DNA of 7,869 bases from Fidelibacterota bacterium (GTDB lineage Bacteria; Fidelibacterota; Marinisomatia; SCGC-AAA003-L08; D37C17). The notes under the pieces were generated by a model. It did not search any database and was not told the origin of the DNA. It saw only the letters and a program-made list of their open reading frames with translations. The position numbers and the translations under genes are program-made. Of the stretch, positions 1 through 7,462 are shown one piece after another. Within the stretch, counting starts at the first letter, position 1. Every line of letters begins with the position of its first letter. The DNA is taken from assembly GCA_012964845.1 (NCBI GenBank), contig DTTG01000144.1:1-7869 (forward strand). The letters are read 5' to 3'.

Positions 1-126
<126 letters not shown>

Positions 127-131
<5 letters not shown>

Positions 132-1746
132 TAAAAATTCCAGCGATTGTGGCAGTGAGCCAGGATGCAATAGCGCCTCCAAACATGGCTTTCAATCCAA
201 CTTTTGCCAAATCACTTTTTCTCGATGGAGCAATTGCGCTAATACCACCAATTTGAATTCCAATGGAAGAGAAATTAGCAAATCCGCACAAAGCATAGGT
301 AGAAATGATAATTGCTCTCTCGCTGAGTAGACCTTTATTAATATAATCGCCCAACGTTCCAAAAGCGACAAACTCATTCAGTGAGAGCTTTATTCCCAAA
401 AGATTTCCTACTTGTGCAGCATCATTCCAGGGCACCCCCATTAAGTATGCAAGGGGCGATAATATCGTTCCGAATAAGGTTCGTAGAGAGCCGGGAAAAT
501 AACCAGCAAATTCCCCTTTAACCGGAGATAAACCAGAAGAGTCATAAGCTGTGTAAAGTCCATTCAACAATGAGCCGTCAATAATGGAATCCACCCAATT
601 CAGCAGCACGTCTATTACAGCGATGAGTGCTATAAATCCGATGAGCATAGCGCCTACATTTACTGCGAGTTTCAGTCCATCCGTTATACCATTTGAGGCA
701 GCTTCAATGGCATTGGAACCAACCTGAATATCAGGTAACTCCAGATCTCCCGCTGTTTGAGAATGCTCCTTTTCTGGGAAAATTATTTTACCAATTACCA
801 AGGCAGCTGGCGCAGACATGACAGATGCAGCTACCAAATGACCTGCCGGAACCCCCATTGCAATAATCCCTGCAAGAACGCCACCGGCAATAGTTGCAAA
901 ACCCCCAACCATTACTGTGAGCAGCTCGGATTTAGTCATATTGTCTAAAAATGGTTTTATTAATAAAGGAGCTTCTGTTTGACCAACAAAAATATTGGCG
1001 CTGCAGGATAATGTTTCTGCACCACTGGTTCCAATTGTCCATCTCATGAAACGGCTCATTCCTTGAATGACCTTTTGCATGATACCAAAGTAATAGAGAA
1101 CACTAATAAACCCACCAAAAAATACAATAGTGGGTAATACCTTAAAAGCAAATTGAAAACCAAAACCGGGCCAGCCAGCATCGGGACCCGGGAAATAATA
1201 TGCCCCATTTGCTAAATGACCAAATAAGAATTGTGCTCCGTAATCTGAGAGGCTGAGAAAGTATGCAATCTTTTCGCTGAACTTTTGGAAAATTAGCTTC
1301 CCATATAAACCATTAGTTATCAACATGGTTGTACCGGAAATAATAAAAAGTGTCCCTGATATTTTTTGAAATTTCCGTTCGCCTTTAAGAAGACTGCCAA
1401 GAATTAAAAAAATCGTCGTTACAATGAGAATAATTTTTGAAATAGTGGGGAATAGAAATAGTGCATACCCTACACTCAGGGATGAAATAATAATAATTAA
1501 AGTTGCCTTAATACGTCCTCTAATAGATTCAATATCTTTTTGGTGAATATAGATAATAATTAATATACTCAATAGAGACATTCCAATAAAACTGCCCATG
1601 TCTTCTCTCAGTATTATTAAAGCAAAAAGAAGTTGCAAACCAATTCCCCAAATAATAGGTCGAAGTTTAACATCTGATCTATGATAAGACAAGAGCCAGG
1701 CGCCGCCCAAAAGTACTAATAGCCCTAAAATACTAATATAATTCAT
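127..1746 (-). CDS. nupC: Concentrative nucleoside transporter (CNT/NupC family) with an N-terminal insertion
   Basis: This inner-membrane protein imports nucleosides by cation symport and supplies the salvage enzymes encoded just upstream. It shows the CNT hallmarks: NIFVGQTEAPL (residues 251-261), GGFATIAGGVLAG (281-293), VGAMLIGFIALI (364-375), GVPWNDA (437-443), KLSLNEFVAF (453-462) and CGFANFSSI (487-495). By comparison with the Vibrio cholerae CNT structure as I remember it, the nucleoside-binding residues Q256, T257, E258, E458, F489, N491 and S494 and the sodium-site residues N251 and V254 are all kept; a sodium-site serine is T285 here. The 539 residues exceed the roughly 400-420 usual in bacteria. 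The excess is mainly a stretch around residues 47-146 with about four hydrophobic segments (51-67, 81-100, 103-120, 128-146), lying between the first transmembrane region (1-46) and the interfacial helix before DYGAQFLFGHL. The start overlaps the tdk stop by ATGA and has a strong GGAAGGA site. Substrate is inferred to be pyrimidine nucleosides from its neighbours; purine transport cannot be excluded. The symbol is by family only. Confidence 0.93.
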
Positions 1747-2312
1747 CTTTTATCCTTCCTTTGCTCAATATAGCATCGCCGGCAAAGAGCTTCATATTTG
1801 TCTGTTTCTCCAACCACAACTAGTTTCTTTTCAGAACTGATTCGGTGGCTGAAATTAGCAGGATCGCCGCAACCCATACAAATTGCGTTTACTTTGGTTA
1901 TATACTCTGCATCAATCAGTAAATCAGGCATTGATCCGAAACTTTTTGCAAGATAATCTTTTTCCAGACCTGCAACTACAACTCGTTTGCCAGAATTTGC
2001 CAGTGATTTACAAACTTTTACAATTGACTTATCAAAAAACTGTGCCTCATCAATACCGAATACATCTGCTTTATTTAAGTAATCCAATATTGTTCCTGTA
2101 TCGTGAACTTGGATGGATTTTATTTTTCTCTGATTATGAGAAACGATATATTCGCCTTCAAATCTATTATCTGTAGTTGGTTTAAATATGGCAACTTTCT
2201 GTTTAGCAATTTGGGCTCGAACCAGTCTGCGAATCAATTCTTCAGTTTTTCCACTAAACATGGGACCGCAGATTACTTCAATCCAGCCAGAGTTTTTTGG
2301 TGTTAATGTCAT
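1743..2312 (-). CDS. tdk: Thymidine kinase, type II (TK1-like)
   Basis: Cytoplasmic enzyme that phosphorylates thymidine (and deoxyuridine) to dTMP (dUMP) with ATP. The 189 residues are the normal length for the type II family, which acts as a tetramer. Visible features in order: P-loop GPMFSGKT (16-23), the IDEAQFF motif (87-93) with the putative catalytic base E89, VVVAGLEKDY (111-120) leading into the substrate-binding lasso region, and a structural zinc site from two pairs, CMGC (C145, C148) and CRRC (C177, C180). All key residues are present, so the enzyme should be active. The start ATG is six bases after the udk stop and has almost no Shine-Dalgarno match (CCTAATTATTT), so it may rely on ribosomes arriving from udk. 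Its stop overlaps the transporter start by four bases. The identification is firm. Confidence 0.97.
   Translation of the reverse strand: MTLTPKNSGWIEVICGPMFSGKTEELIRRLVRAQIAKQKVAIFKPTTDNRFEGEYIVSHNQRKIKSIQVHDTGTILDYLNKADVFGIDEAQFFDKSIVKVCKSLANSGKRVVVAGLEKDYLAKSFGSMPDLLIDAEYITKVNAICMGCGDPANFSHRISSEKKLVVVGETDKYEALCRRCYIEQRKDKR
1747..1762 (-). promoter_or_regulatory. Ribosome binding site of the nucleoside transporter
   Basis: The minus strand reads AAGGAAGGATAAAAG before the transporter ATG at 1746. The purine-rich GGAAGGA core is the strongest Shine-Dalgarno match in the operon and lies inside the end of tdk. Together with the ATGA stop/start overlap it supports coupled translation. Confidence 0.6.
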
Positions 2313-2318
2313 AAATAA

Positions 2319-2957
2319 TTAGGTTGCGTTTTTATGATTAATAATTAAAGTCATAATTTTTGTACGAAGAATATCAACAGCAACTTTATTGCGTCCACCT
2401 TCTGGTATAATGATGTCTGCATATTTTTTAGTTGGCTCCACAAATTGAATATGCATGGGGCGAACTGTCTTATAATACTGTTCAATAACTGATAAAAATG
2501 TCCGGCCTCTTTTATTTATATCTCGTTTAATTCTTCTGATTACCCGTATGTCATCTGCAGTATCTACATAGATTTTTATATCCATCATGTCTCGAATATC
2601 CTGATGGAATAATGCCAATATTCCTTCCAAAATGATAATGCGATGTTTTTCAACAGATTGCGTTTCTTTTTTTCGAGTATGAGTGGAAAAATCGTAGATA
2701 GGAATATTTACTTCAATCCCGTGAATGAGGGAATTAATATGCTCTTTCATCAGCGAATAATCAACAGAGTCAGGATGATCAAAATTAACGGATACTCGTT
2801 CTTCCAAAGTCAGGTTGGATAGGTCTTTATAATAGGAATCCTGCTCAATAAGTGCTACTTCTGATTTCCCAAAATCGGACGCTATCGCTTTTGCAACCGA
2901 TGTTTTTCCAGAGCCTGTCCCGCCAGCGATGCCTATTAATATGGCGTATTTATCCAT
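2319..2957 (-). CDS. udk: Uridine kinase (uridine/cytidine kinase)
   Basis: Phosphorylates uridine and cytidine to UMP and CMP in the pyrimidine salvage pathway. The 212 residues match the usual length. Features in order: GIAGGTGSGKTS (9-20) with the Walker A lysine K18; EQDSYYKDL (38-46) with catalytic-type aspartate D40; NFDHPDS (58-64); IPIYDFSTHTR (85-95), the base-recognition segment; ILEGILAL (109-116); the arginine-rich lid VIRRIKRDINKRGRT (139-153); YYKTVRPMH (161-169); and ADIIIPEGG (180-188). Every family motif is intact. The start codon shares one base with the cdd stop (TAATG), a classic stop/restart arrangement, with only a weak GGAT preceding it. Phosphoribulokinase, a related P-loop family, is made unlikely by the Udk-specific DFSTHTR and NKRGRT motifs. 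Its product complements that of Cdd directly upstream. Confidence 0.97.
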   Translation of the reverse strand: MDKYAILIGIAGGTGSGKTSVAKAIASDFGKSEVALIEQDSYYKDLSNLTLEERVSVNFDHPDSVDYSLMKEHINSLIHGIEVNIPIYDFSTHTRKKETQSVEKHRIIILEGILALFHQDIRDMMDIKIYVDTADDIRVIRRIKRDINKRGRTFLSVIEQYYKTVRPMHIQFVEPTKKYADIIIPEGGRNKVAVDILRTKIMTLIINHKNAT

Positions 2958-3346
2958 TATCCAAAGGGAAATGGTAATAGTTCTGAGATATTCCTGGTGA
3001 TATATTCTCCAGATTCATTGGCAATATAAATGGGAATATCGGCGGCATATTCATGGATAATCTGGCGGCAGGAACCGCAGGGAGAAGCCCCATCTTTTGT
3101 GATGAGCGCTAAAGCAGTAAAATTGGTAAATCCCTGAGATATAGCAGAAAATATCGCCACCCTTTCAGCACATAAGGTAGTTGGATATGCTTTGGATTCC
3201 ACATTACAACCTAAAATAACTGTTTTAGAATCCGTTAATAATGCAGCGCCTACCAAATAATTACTATAGGGAGCCACAGCCCTTTCTTGAGCTTTAATAG
3301 CGTGTTGTATAAGTTTTTCTGGAGTCAAATTATTAAAATGATACAA
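2957..3346 (-). CDS. cdd: Cytidine deaminase
   Basis: Zinc-dependent cytoplasmic enzyme that hydrolytically deaminates cytidine and deoxycytidine to uridine and deoxyuridine. At 129 residues it belongs to the short, tetrameric class. The zinc site is visible as CAE (C59, catalytic E61) plus PCGSC (C90, C93). Substrate-binding features PYSNYLVGAAL (26-36) and CNVES (47-51, with N48 and E50) are also present. The usual NVENASYG is NVESKAYP here, a modest variation. The ATG at 3346 is 12 bases past the stop of the peptidase gene and has no recognisable Shine-Dalgarno sequence; another ATG seven bases upstream is out of frame. Its stop shares a base with the udk start. Deaminase output (uridine) is the substrate of the next enzyme, so gene order follows the pathway. 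The identification is firm. Confidence 0.97.
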   Translation of the reverse strand: MYHFNNLTPEKLIQHAIKAQERAVAPYSNYLVGAALLTDSKTVILGCNVESKAYPTTLCAERVAIFSAISQGFTNFTALALITKDGASPCGSCRQIIHEYAADIPIYIANESGEYITRNISELLPFPFG

Positions 3347-3358
3347 TAAACATTGAAA

Positions 3359-5578
3359 CTACTTTATATAAAAATCACCCTTTATAATTGTACGATTTCC
3401 CACCCTGTCAGATGCCTGAACATACAGGGTATGTGCTCCTTTTTTCAAATTATATTTTAAAGGATACCGTACTTTATTTTGGTAGGAGTTATATTCAAAT
3501 ACAACCGGATTATCATCTAATTTTACAATAACATCAGTTTCACCTTCTAATCCGGAGAATGAATCAATTACATTAAATGAAATGTGCTCAAGGTCTGACG
3601 AATAATAAGTTCCATTTAAATCAGGTATAAAATCGGACAATTTGGGGGGATTGTTTTCCTCGATTACCGCAAAGATTTCTCCAGATAAAATGGAAGTGCT
3701 TATATACATAGAATCAGAGGCAAGCTGAGAGGGTAAATAGTTCCATTCAAATTTTTTCTGATTGTAGTAATATATTCCAATATTACTTGTAGTGTAAATA
3801 GGCTCTATTGCCATGTCCAATTGTATTTCATTATTAAAAGGAATAAGGTAGGGTTTTAGAAAATATGGTCCGGCGATGATTTGTCCTTCTTTTGGCTGAG
3901 AGGTATTTACAGATCTGCTCCAAACGAATGTTGTATCATAAAAAGTGTGTGCTTTACCAGTCAATAGCAGTTGACCATCCAATAGTTCAATTTGAAATGA
4001 TGAATCCGGATAAATTATATCTCCAGAAAGTTCCATACTGAATATTTCATAAGGGGTAGAACTTTCATAATAGATTTTGAGTTCGGTTACATTTTCAAGG
4101 TTTGAAGGCGATAATATGCCTGAAGTTAATGTTAGCTTAGAATCTCGTTTTAATTGATGAGAATACAATTTGCCCTCTTTTTTCAATGAGAGAAATGCCT
4201 CCATGCCTGAAAATATATTTTCTTTAAACGATATGAAAATCCCTTGTTCGTAGTGTTTGATGTTAAACTCACCATTAATATTTTCAAAATCTTGCTGTGG
4301 CTTCATATGAAAAGTTGGCGGACTTGAAATACCTGAACTATTTTTTCCCGAAATCTGCAGCACATTAAATGGTGGAATAATATTTTCAATCAAGAATGTA
4401 TTATCACCCATTTCATAGTATTCGGTTGGAATTAACTGATCTGTAGAAATTGGTTCAGTTAAATAAAATTGTGGTCTTACCTTCTCATCGGCCTTAAATG
4501 TAATGGTACAATTATTCTCATGAAATTTGGTAGAATAGTCAAAGTACGGTAAAGTATCAGAAACAAAATATGCGCGAATTTCTATCTTATTTCCTGCAAA
4601 ATCCAGAATGTCAATAATTGCATCATGGACTATCTTTTGATCAAAAACAAAACCTTGCCTAGATTTGCTATTAATAAATGGAAGCGATTGATTTTCGTGA
4701 TGACTGAAAATATGATAATATTTTCCATATCCTTCCCGTGCCAGAGAGTAACTTCGTTCTGTATAAATTTTGCTTGCATCACCCCAATCTATTTTATTGT
4801 ATTGCATAGAATAAATAAACTGGGCATCTAATAACAAATTGATGCTGTAGATGCCAAAATTGAAATGCTGCCCTGATATTTTATCGAGGGTTTTTATGGC
4901 GATTCCAATATTCCCGAATGCAAAAATTGTATCGGCTAATACATATTCATTATCATTTATTTTTTGAAGTGGAAATATTTTCTGTTCCGAGAAACCATCG
5001 ATTATTGCATTTTCATCTAATGGAATAACAGCAATGGATTCTGCTTCAGGTGGTAAATTATCCGGTAGGTCCAATGAGTACTGAAAAGGATTTACTGGCT
5101 GGCCGTAGCCATCACGAATTTCAAAATGAAGGTGGGGACCAGACACACCACCCGTATCTCCTGAGTATCCTAATAGGTCACCTTTTTTTACAGGATAGTC
5201 GTCGGGATCAATTTTGTGATCAATGGTATATTTCCCATAATCTTCATGAAGGGCATTCACCAGATTGTCAACCTCAGGAGTAAAATGATCCAAATGGGCA
5301 TATACCGCTGTATTACCATCGTGTAAGGTTAAGTAAATGGTTTTACCATATCCCTTAGAGCTGGTTCTGATGCGTGAAATATAGCCATCATCAATAGCCA
5401 CCAGATGATATCCAATTTCACCAAATGTGCGTATATCAACTCCAGTATGGTATCTGCCTGGACGTTCCTCTCCAAATACCGCCGTAATTTCCCTTTTCGC
5501 TTTTATAGGCCAAAGATAATCCTCTGAAAAGGCTTGGCTGAAAAAAAGAGTAATGATGAAGCAAATTCTATAAATCAA
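3359..5578 (-). CDS. Secreted M23 (LytM-type) metallopeptidase with long beta-rich C-terminal region
   Basis: Predicted periplasmic or exported zinc peptidase acting on peptidoglycan cross-links. A signal peptide (residues 1-18, cleavage after AFS) has a short basic start and hydrophobic core; there is no lipobox. The M23 domain spans about 24-165: HTGVD (zinc ligands H44 and D48), YAHL (H95), and GPHLHFE (H149; zinc ligand H151). All ligands are intact, so catalysis is expected. An insertion of about 30 residues after YAHL (98-128) is, as I recall, common in Bacteroidetes members of this family. Residues 175-640 form a beta-rich region of unknown function; the last 98 residues (642-739) look like an Ig-like domain ending in YVQASDRVGN. 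The start is a TTG with no Shine-Dalgarno match; it is the only usable start codon before the upstream in-frame stop at 5632-5630 and it alone keeps the signal peptide. It is probably first in the operon, 12 bases before cdd. Its link to nucleoside salvage is unclear. Confidence 0.9.
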   Translation of the reverse strand: MIYRICFIITLFFSQAFSEDYLWPIKAKREITAVFGEERPGRYHTGVDIRTFGEIGYHLVAIDDGYISRIRTSSKGYGKTIYLTLHDGNTAVYAHLDHFTPEVDNLVNALHEDYGKYTIDHKIDPDDYPVKKGDLLGYSGDTGGVSGPHLHFEIRDGYGQPVNPFQYSLDLPDNLPPEAESIAVIPLDENAIIDGFSEQKIFPLQKINDNEYVLADTIFAFGNIGIAIKTLDKISGQHFNFGIYSINLLLDAQFIYSMQYNKIDWGDASKIYTERSYSLAREGYGKYYHIFSHHENQSLPFINSKSRQGFVFDQKIVHDAIIDILDFAGNKIEIRAYFVSDTLPYFDYSTKFHENNCTITFKADEKVRPQFYLTEPISTDQLIPTEYYEMGDNTFLIENIIPPFNVLQISGKNSSGISSPPTFHMKPQQDFENINGEFNIKHYEQGIFISFKENIFSGMEAFLSLKKEGKLYSHQLKRDSKLTLTSGILSPSNLENVTELKIYYESSTPYEIFSMELSGDIIYPDSSFQIELLDGQLLLTGKAHTFYDTTFVWSRSVNTSQPKEGQIIAGPYFLKPYLIPFNNEIQLDMAIEPIYTTSNIGIYYYNQKKFEWNYLPSQLASDSMYISTSILSGEIFAVIEENNPPKLSDFIPDLNGTYYSSDLEHISFNVIDSFSGLEGETDVIVKLDDNPVVFEYNSYQNKVRYPLKYNLKKGAHTLYVQASDRVGNRTIIKGDFYIK

Positions 5579-5662
5579 ATTACACTGAAAATAGGAGTGA
5601 AATAATAAAATTATTAAATAATTGAGGGTTTAACGTTTGAATCCCAAGTTTGTAAATTATCC
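5579..5662. promoter_or_regulatory. Divergent AT-rich promoter region
   Basis: These 84 bases separate two outward-facing gene blocks, so promoters for both should lie here. For the minus strand, TTCAAA (5641-5636), a 17-base spacer and TTTAAT (5618-5613) resemble a sigma-70 promoter, with a leader of about 28 bases before the TTG start. For the plus strand no convincing pair is seen; TAAATT (5653-5658) is a possible -10 but would start transcription almost at the ATG. The sequence between 5601 and 5624 is nearly all A and T and contains a short AATAAT/ATTATT inverted repeat (5601-5615). That there is a promoter region is a sound inference from gene layout; the exact elements are weak guesses because such matches are frequent in AT-rich DNA. 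Confidence 0.45.
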
Positions 5663-6211
5663 ATGTTTATGAATCTAAAACTACTCAAATTACGCTGGAG
5701 ATTATTCTTTTGGACTATCACCGGAAGAATAAAAAAAATGCACTCCAGACTTCAATTAACTCTGAGTCAGGGTAACCCCGAAAATATTCTGATAATTTTC
5801 CCAATGGATGAACCAACTTTCAGGGTTGCCTGTTATGCTTTCCGTGATTTAGGAAAAGATAATGTGCATAAAAAACAATTTATTTTTATTGTTAAGGAAC
5901 AATTTAAAGATTTGTTTCATTTACGAATAGGCAATTCAATGTATATAAATCACTCTGATAATGATACCATCGTTGCAGGAGAAAAACTTCTTTTGCAATC
6001 CTTAAAACAAAATAAATTTGATATAATTGTAGATTTAAATCCAACATTTCAATTAGCTATTTCTCGGTTTATCAGTTTATTGAATTCAGAAATGAAAGTT
6101 GGTTTTGTGTCTGATTTCTCGGATCGATTTTATAATATTCAATTAGATATTTCCAAATCAGGAATCATGGAAAAAGGGTTTAAACAAATCAATTGGATAC
6201 TTGCACAATGA
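5663..6211 (+). CDS. Uncharacterised protein resembling the N-terminal lobe of GT9-type glycosyltransferases
   Basis: I do not recognise a named family with confidence. The 182-residue protein has a basic, aromatic-rich N-terminus (residues 5-30, including LRWRLFFWTITGRIKK), which could be a membrane-surface anchor. After it come alternating beta/alpha segments: NILIIFPMDE (41-50), KQFIFIVKEQ (71-80), KFDIIVDLNPTF (118-129) and EMKVGFVSDFSDRFYNIQL (143-161). The order 'FDxxxDLxP ... xxxVGF ... FYN' recalls the first Rossmann-like lobe of heptosyltransferase-type (GT9) enzymes, but the C-terminal nucleotide-sugar-binding lobe is absent, so catalysis is doubtful. The stop overlaps the ATG of the next gene by ATGA, which implies co-expression with a sugar-nucleotide enzyme. 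Start is uncertain: Met1 and Met3 (5669) are both possible, and neither has a Shine-Dalgarno sequence. The function is unknown and the envelope-sugar connection is inferred. Confidence 0.8.
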   Translation: MFMNLKLLKLRWRLFFWTITGRIKKMHSRLQLTLSQGNPENILIIFPMDEPTFRVACYAFRDLGKDNVHKKQFIFIVKEQFKDLFHLRIGNSMYINHSDNDTIVAGEKLLLQSLKQNKFDIIVDLNPTFQLAISRFISLLNSEMKVGFVSDFSDRFYNIQLDISKSGIMEKGFKQINWILAQ

Positions 6212-7389
6212 TTATAACGGTTTTTGAAGATAGTAATTATTCATCATTATTTCCATTGAATATAAACCGTGCATCCTGTGAATTACGCTGTGGTGCATTT
6301 ACAAATTTAGAACGAATTAATAATCTGTTATCTACGGAGGATTCCATCCAATTGGTAGTGCGTGATGAACTCACAACCCTGATGAAGGAAAGATATCCAA
6401 ATTTGACGGTAAATCCGGAAATGGTTTCCCAGGGAATTTGGTTAAATGGCAGAGGATTATGGAATGAAAATAAATTAATAGAGATAACTTCCAGCAGGTC
6501 GTACACAAATAATGGTATTTTAATGGCTATCCAAAATCATGAGGACATCCCCCTTACGGAATTTCATCAGTACTTGGATTCAGCCAGCCTTGTTTCAACT
6601 GAGATTGTTATACAATTTATAAAAAATGTATGGGATGGAATATTCTTACAATCGGAGGTTATTGCAGCTGATGCGCAAAATTTCATTGATTATAAACAAG
6701 GAGATATTCATCCAACAGTAGCCATTGAAAATGGCGATAATGTGTTTATCGATGGGGGGGCATCTGTTCGTGCAGGCTCTGTTTTAGATGCCAGTGCAGG
6801 TCCAATTATTATTGCTGACAATGCGTATATTGATATTGGTTCTCTCATACAGGGTCCGGTGTATATTGGTCCTGGATGTGTCATTAACCCAGGCACAAAA
6901 TTAAGAGGCAATGTAACCTTAGGTCCCCAATGTAAAATTGGTGGTGAAGTTGAAGATGTAATTTTTCAGGGATTTAGCAATAAACAACATGATGGATTCC
7001 TTGGACATAGCTACATTGGTGAATGGGTCAATCTGGGTGCGAATACTAATAACAGCGATTTAAAGAATAATTATGGATTAATCCGACTGGTGATAAACGG
7101 TGAAGAAATTGAAACCGGGCAGCAATTCCTGGGTACTTTGATGGGAGACTATTCCAGGACAGGAATCTCAACCATGCTAAATACGGGAACTATTGTCGGT
7201 TTGGGAGCTAATATCTTTGGTGAAGGTTTTCAGGATAAATATATACCTTCCTTTCGTTGGGGGAAAAATGATACTACGGAGCTGGAAAAGTTTTTTGGCA
7301 CCATTGAAAAAATGAAACAGAGAAGAGGAAAATCATTAAGCCCCAATGAAAAAATATATCTCACCAAATTGTATGAAAAACAATTTTAA
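6208..7389 (+). CDS. GlmU-like bifunctional sugar nucleotidyltransferase/acetyltransferase
   Basis: Predicted to belong to the alternative GlmU-like family found in Bacteroidetes and relatives, proposed to make UDP-N-acetylglucosamine from glucosamine-1-phosphate. From the ATG at 6208 it has 393 residues, a normal length. The N-terminal domain carries a divergent nucleotidyltransferase signature, NRASCELRCGAFTNLERI (20-37); R21, E25, R27, G29, T32 and E35 fit the family pattern, although the usual RP is RA. From about residue 166 hexapeptide-type turns form a left-handed beta-helix (for example VFIDGGASVRAG, VYIGPGCVINPG, VTLGPQCKIGG), followed by the acyltransferase-like stretch HSYIGEWVNLGANTNN (267-282), DLKNNYG (284-290) and GDYSRTGISTMLNTGT (313-328). 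I chose 6208 over the in-frame TTG at 6193 because it gives the ATGA overlap with the preceding stop and matches the family's MxIxxFED-type beginning. Sugar specificity cannot be read from sequence. No canonical GlmU is visible here. Confidence 0.88.
   Translation: MIITVFEDSNYSSLFPLNINRASCELRCGAFTNLERINNLLSTEDSIQLVVRDELTTLMKERYPNLTVNPEMVSQGIWLNGRGLWNENKLIEITSSRSYTNNGILMAIQNHEDIPLTEFHQYLDSASLVSTEIVIQFIKNVWDGIFLQSEVIAADAQNFIDYKQGDIHPTVAIENGDNVFIDGGASVRAGSVLDASAGPIIIADNAYIDIGSLIQGPVYIGPGCVINPGTKLRGNVTLGPQCKIGGEVEDVIFQGFSNKQHDGFLGHSYIGEWVNLGANTNNSDLKNNYGLIRLVINGEEIETGQQFLGTLMGDYSRTGISTMLNTGTIVGLGANIFGEGFQDKYIPSFRWGKNDTTELEKFFGTIEKMKQRRGKSLSPNEKIYLTKLYEKQF
6754..6760 (+). repeat. Run of seven G within the GlmU-like gene
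   Basis: Seven consecutive G bases encode part of IDGGASV (Gly183-Gly184 and the first base of Ala185) in the beta-helix region. The reading frame is intact. Such a homopolymer stands out in AT-rich DNA and could be prone to slippage or to sequencing error, but the intact family match on both sides argues that the present length is correct. Confidence 0.9.
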
Positions 7390-7407
7390 AAATAATAATG
7401 AAATACC

Positions 7408-7436
7408 TTGTACAGTATCCGAAGTAAAAATATATT
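7408..7436 (+). promoter_or_regulatory. Possible sigma-70-type promoter for the zinc-ribbon gene
   Basis: TTGTAC (7408-7413), a 17-base spacer and TATATT (7431-7436) lie in the 73-base gap after the GlmU-like gene. The -10 element matches consensus at five of six positions and the -35 at three. Transcription would start near 7443, giving a leader of about 20 bases with the ribosome binding site inside it. The gene could equally be read through from upstream, as no terminator is visible between them. Confidence 0.35.
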
Positions 7437-7452
7437 TCCAGCCTTGAATTTT

Positions 7453-7462
7453 GGAGAAAAAT
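7453..7462 (+). promoter_or_regulatory. Ribosome binding site of the zinc-ribbon gene
   Basis: GGAG (7453-7456), followed by AAAAAT, precedes the ATG at 7463 with a six-base gap. It is one of the few clear Shine-Dalgarno sites in the window and fixes the start of this gene. Confidence 0.6.

Noticed and set aside
192..948. Short open frames on both strands inside the transporter gene (192-377 and 757-948)
   Set aside because: They lie wholly within a gene with full family motifs, have no recognisable features and are shadows of its codon pattern.
1883..2306. Two plus-strand open frames opposite tdk
   Set aside because: They overlap each other and an intact thymidine kinase with P-loop and zinc cysteines; no domain features.
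4625..5283. Plus-strand open frames opposite the M23 peptidase
   Set aside because: They cover the peptidase's coding sequence, including the HLHFE motif on the other strand, and look like random translations.
5601..5615. AATAAT/ATTATT inverted repeat as a terminator or operator
   Set aside because: The stem is six A-T pairs with a three-base loop, too weak for a terminator, lies between divergent genes and is expected by chance in such AT-rich DNA.
6193..6207. TTG start 15 bases upstream for the GlmU-like gene
   Set aside because: The ATG at 6208 gives a classic ATGA overlap and the typical family N-terminus; the extra five residues fit nothing.
6237..6911. Minus-strand open frames opposite the GlmU-like gene
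   Set aside because: The sense strand holds a well-supported enzyme; the antisense translations have no family features.
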